DNA of 64,000 bases from CAVTWY01 sp963738615 (lineage in GTDB: Bacteria > Pseudomonadota > Gammaproteobacteria > Burkholderiales > Burkholderiaceae_C), in contig CAVTXI010000012.1 of assembly GCA_963738615.1 (NCBI GenBank), forward strand, positions 1,550,001 through 1,614,000, given 5' to 3'. Under the pieces are notes generated by a model. The model was not told the origin of the DNA. It saw nothing but the letters and a program-made list of their open reading frames with translations, and did not search any database. Shown piece after piece: positions 62,904 to 64,000 of the stretch (position 1 is its first letter; every line of letters starts with the position of its first letter). The position numbers and the translations under genes are program-made.

Positions 62904-64000
62904 TCAACGACTGGGCTTGACGACGACGAAATTCGACGCCTCCCCTCGGCGGACCAGCATCGCAACCGACTTGCCCTTGTCGATCTTGGAGACGATGGTC
63001 TCGAACTGCTTCGCGTCGGCAACCTCCTGGTTGTCGACCGAAAGAATGATGTCACCTTCGTTCAAGCCGGCACGCGCGCCTGCACCTTCGGCGGACTCGA
63101 CGCGCACGCCGCCGCGCAGCTTCAACTCGCGTCGCTGCACATCAGTCAAGTCGACCACCGCGACGCCGATCGCCGTCTTCGGTGCAGTCGATTCGGGTTC
63201 GGTGGCCTTCGCCACGCGAGTCGGGCGCTCGGCCTCGAACTCGGCGACCGTCACGCTCAGGTCGCGTGGCTTGCCGGACCGGAAGACGGTCAACGCTGCC
63301 TTGTTGCCAGGCTTGATGGCCGAGATGACGCGCGGCAGTTCGGTCGACGTTTCGATCGCACGGCCGTCGACCTTCGTGATGATGTCGCCCGCTTCCACAC
63401 CGCCCTTCTCTGCCGGCCCGCCCTTCTCGACCGAAGCGACGAACGCGCCCACCGGCCGGCCCAGACCGATCGACTCGGCCACGTCTTTCGACACCGGCCC
63501 GATCTGCACACCGATGCGCCCGCGCACCACGCGCCCGCCTGATCGCAACTGGTCGGCCACGCGAATCGCCTCGTCGATCGGGATCGCAAACGAGATGCCC
63601 ATGTACCCGCCCGAGCGGCTGTAGATCTGGGAGTTGATGCCGACGACCTCGCCGCGCAGGTTCAGCAGCGGCCCGCCCGAGTTGCCCGGGTTGATGGCCA
63701 CGTCAGTCTGGATCAACGGCAAGAAGTCGCCCGTGTCGCGCTGTTTGGCGCTGACGATGCCAGCGGTGACGCTGTTGTCCAGGCCGAAGGGCGATCCGAT
63801 GGCCATCACCCACTCGCCGACGCGCAGGCGGTTGGCGTCGCCGATCTTCACGAAGGGCAACCCGGTGGCTTCGATCTTGAGCACGGCGACGTCGGTGCGC
63901 TTGTCGGAGCCCAGGATCTTGGCTTTGAACTCGCGCTTGTCGGTGGTCTTGACGATCACCTCGTCGGCCCCTTCGACGACGTGGGCGTTCGTGAGCACGA
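62904..64000 (-). CDS. DegP/MucD-type periplasmic serine protease (5' end outside window)
   Basis: C-terminal 365 residues of an HtrA/Do-family protease that degrades misfolded envelope proteins. The catalytic triad is visible: His in LTNAHVVEGADEV, Asp in SDKRTDVAVLKIEA, Ser in DVAINPGNSGGPLLNLRGEV. Two PDZ domains follow (RGRIGVQIGPVSKDVAESIGL ... GVEAGDIITKVDGRAIETS, and KTAIGVAVVDLTDVQRRELKLRGGVRVESAEG in outline ... AGLNEGDIILSVDNQEVAD). The signal peptide and first ~100 residues lie beyond 64000. In betaproteobacteria this gene usually follows rpoE-rseA-rseB; by synteny it is mucD. It ends about 430 bp before lepA. Confidence 0.93.
   Translation of the reverse strand, partial: VLTNAHVVEGADEVIVKTTDKREFKAKILGSDKRTDVAVLKIEATGLPFVKIGDANRLRVGEWVMAIGSPFGLDNSVTAGIVSAKQRDTGDFLPLIQTDVAINPGNSGGPLLNLRGEVVGINSQIYSRSGGYMGISFAIPIDEAIRVADQLRSGGRVVRGRIGVQIGPVSKDVAESIGLGRPVGAFVASVEKGGPAEKGGVEAGDIITKVDGRAIETSTELPRVISAIKPGNKAALTVFRSGKPRDLSVTVAEFEAERPTRVAKATEPESTAPKTAIGVAVVDLTDVQRRELKLRGGVRVESAEGAGARAGLNEGDIILSVDNQEVADAKQFETIVSKIDKGKSVAMLVRRGEASNFVVVKPSR

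Overview
The window is high-G+C DNA from a betaproteobacterium, almost certainly of the order Burkholderiales. Evidence: the housekeeping run mucD/degP-lepA-lepB-DUF4845-rnc-era-recO-pdxJ-acpS-nagZ at the right end, several Bug (TctC-type) binding proteins, TctA/TctB, CaiB-type CoA transferase, acyl-CoA dehydrogenase and FAH-family genes. No tRNA, rRNA, CRISPR array or transposase gene was seen.

Layout. 1-5.7 kb: a CoA-transferase (partial) divergent from a Bug protein, a tannase/feruloyl-esterase-type enzyme, a second Bug protein and an alpha/beta hydrolase. 5.8-10.1 kb: a lower-G+C island holding one long gene for a STAND-type NTPase with an N-terminal PD-(D/E)xK-like nuclease domain, resembling antiviral (Avs-like) proteins; its frame is broken about seven times. 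10.1-10.8 kb: non-coding, with a perfect 30-bp inverted repeat around a structured 185-bp core. 10.8-21.3 kb: an internally deleted acyl-CoA dehydrogenase copy, an enoyl-CoA hydratase, a 1593-residue fusion of DyP-type peroxidase, P450-like and SGNH-hydrolase domains, a cyclase-AAA-TPR regulator and the full-length acyl-CoA dehydrogenase. 21.4-28.6 kb: a GGDEF-EAL protein, a ggt-eamA-SDR run and a Wzi-like outer-membrane protein. 28.6-31.5 kb: tctA, tctB and a TetR regulator.

31.5-43.2 kb is one catabolic/uptake operon divergent from the TetR gene, with a perfect palindromic operator between them: FAH hydrolase, alpha/beta hydrolase, two paralogous amidohydrolases, a branched-chain-type ABC importer (LivH, LivM, LivK, LivG, LivF), a UPF0261/Tm-1-like domain apparently fused to LivF, and a PEP-hydrolase-family TIM barrel. 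Most genes overlap or nearly touch. The inferred role is uptake and hydrolytic breakdown of an unidentified amide, lactone or cyclic compound. 43.2-53.2 kb holds a flotillin, two SRPBCC proteins, a quinone oxidoreductase (possibly fused to the second SRPBCC), a glyoxalase-like protein, a glyoxalase II, an ATP/ADP-translocase-like MFS protein, an acyltransferase, two TPR-type proteins, a DUF4143 ATPase remnant and a 54-residue small protein. 53.3-64 kb: a LacI regulator, then the conserved cell-envelope/translation/RNA-processing cluster, ending in a truncated DegP-type protease.

Many genes are interrupted by single-base frameshifts that leave all downstream motifs intact. They cluster in 1-10 kb, 22-26 kb, 38.8 kb, 41.2 kb and 45-46 kb, while long stretches (12.3-20 kb, 27-38 kb, 47-64 kb apart from the DUF4143 remnant) have none. 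This looks more like local consensus errors than decay, but the sequence alone cannot decide; affected genes are flagged.
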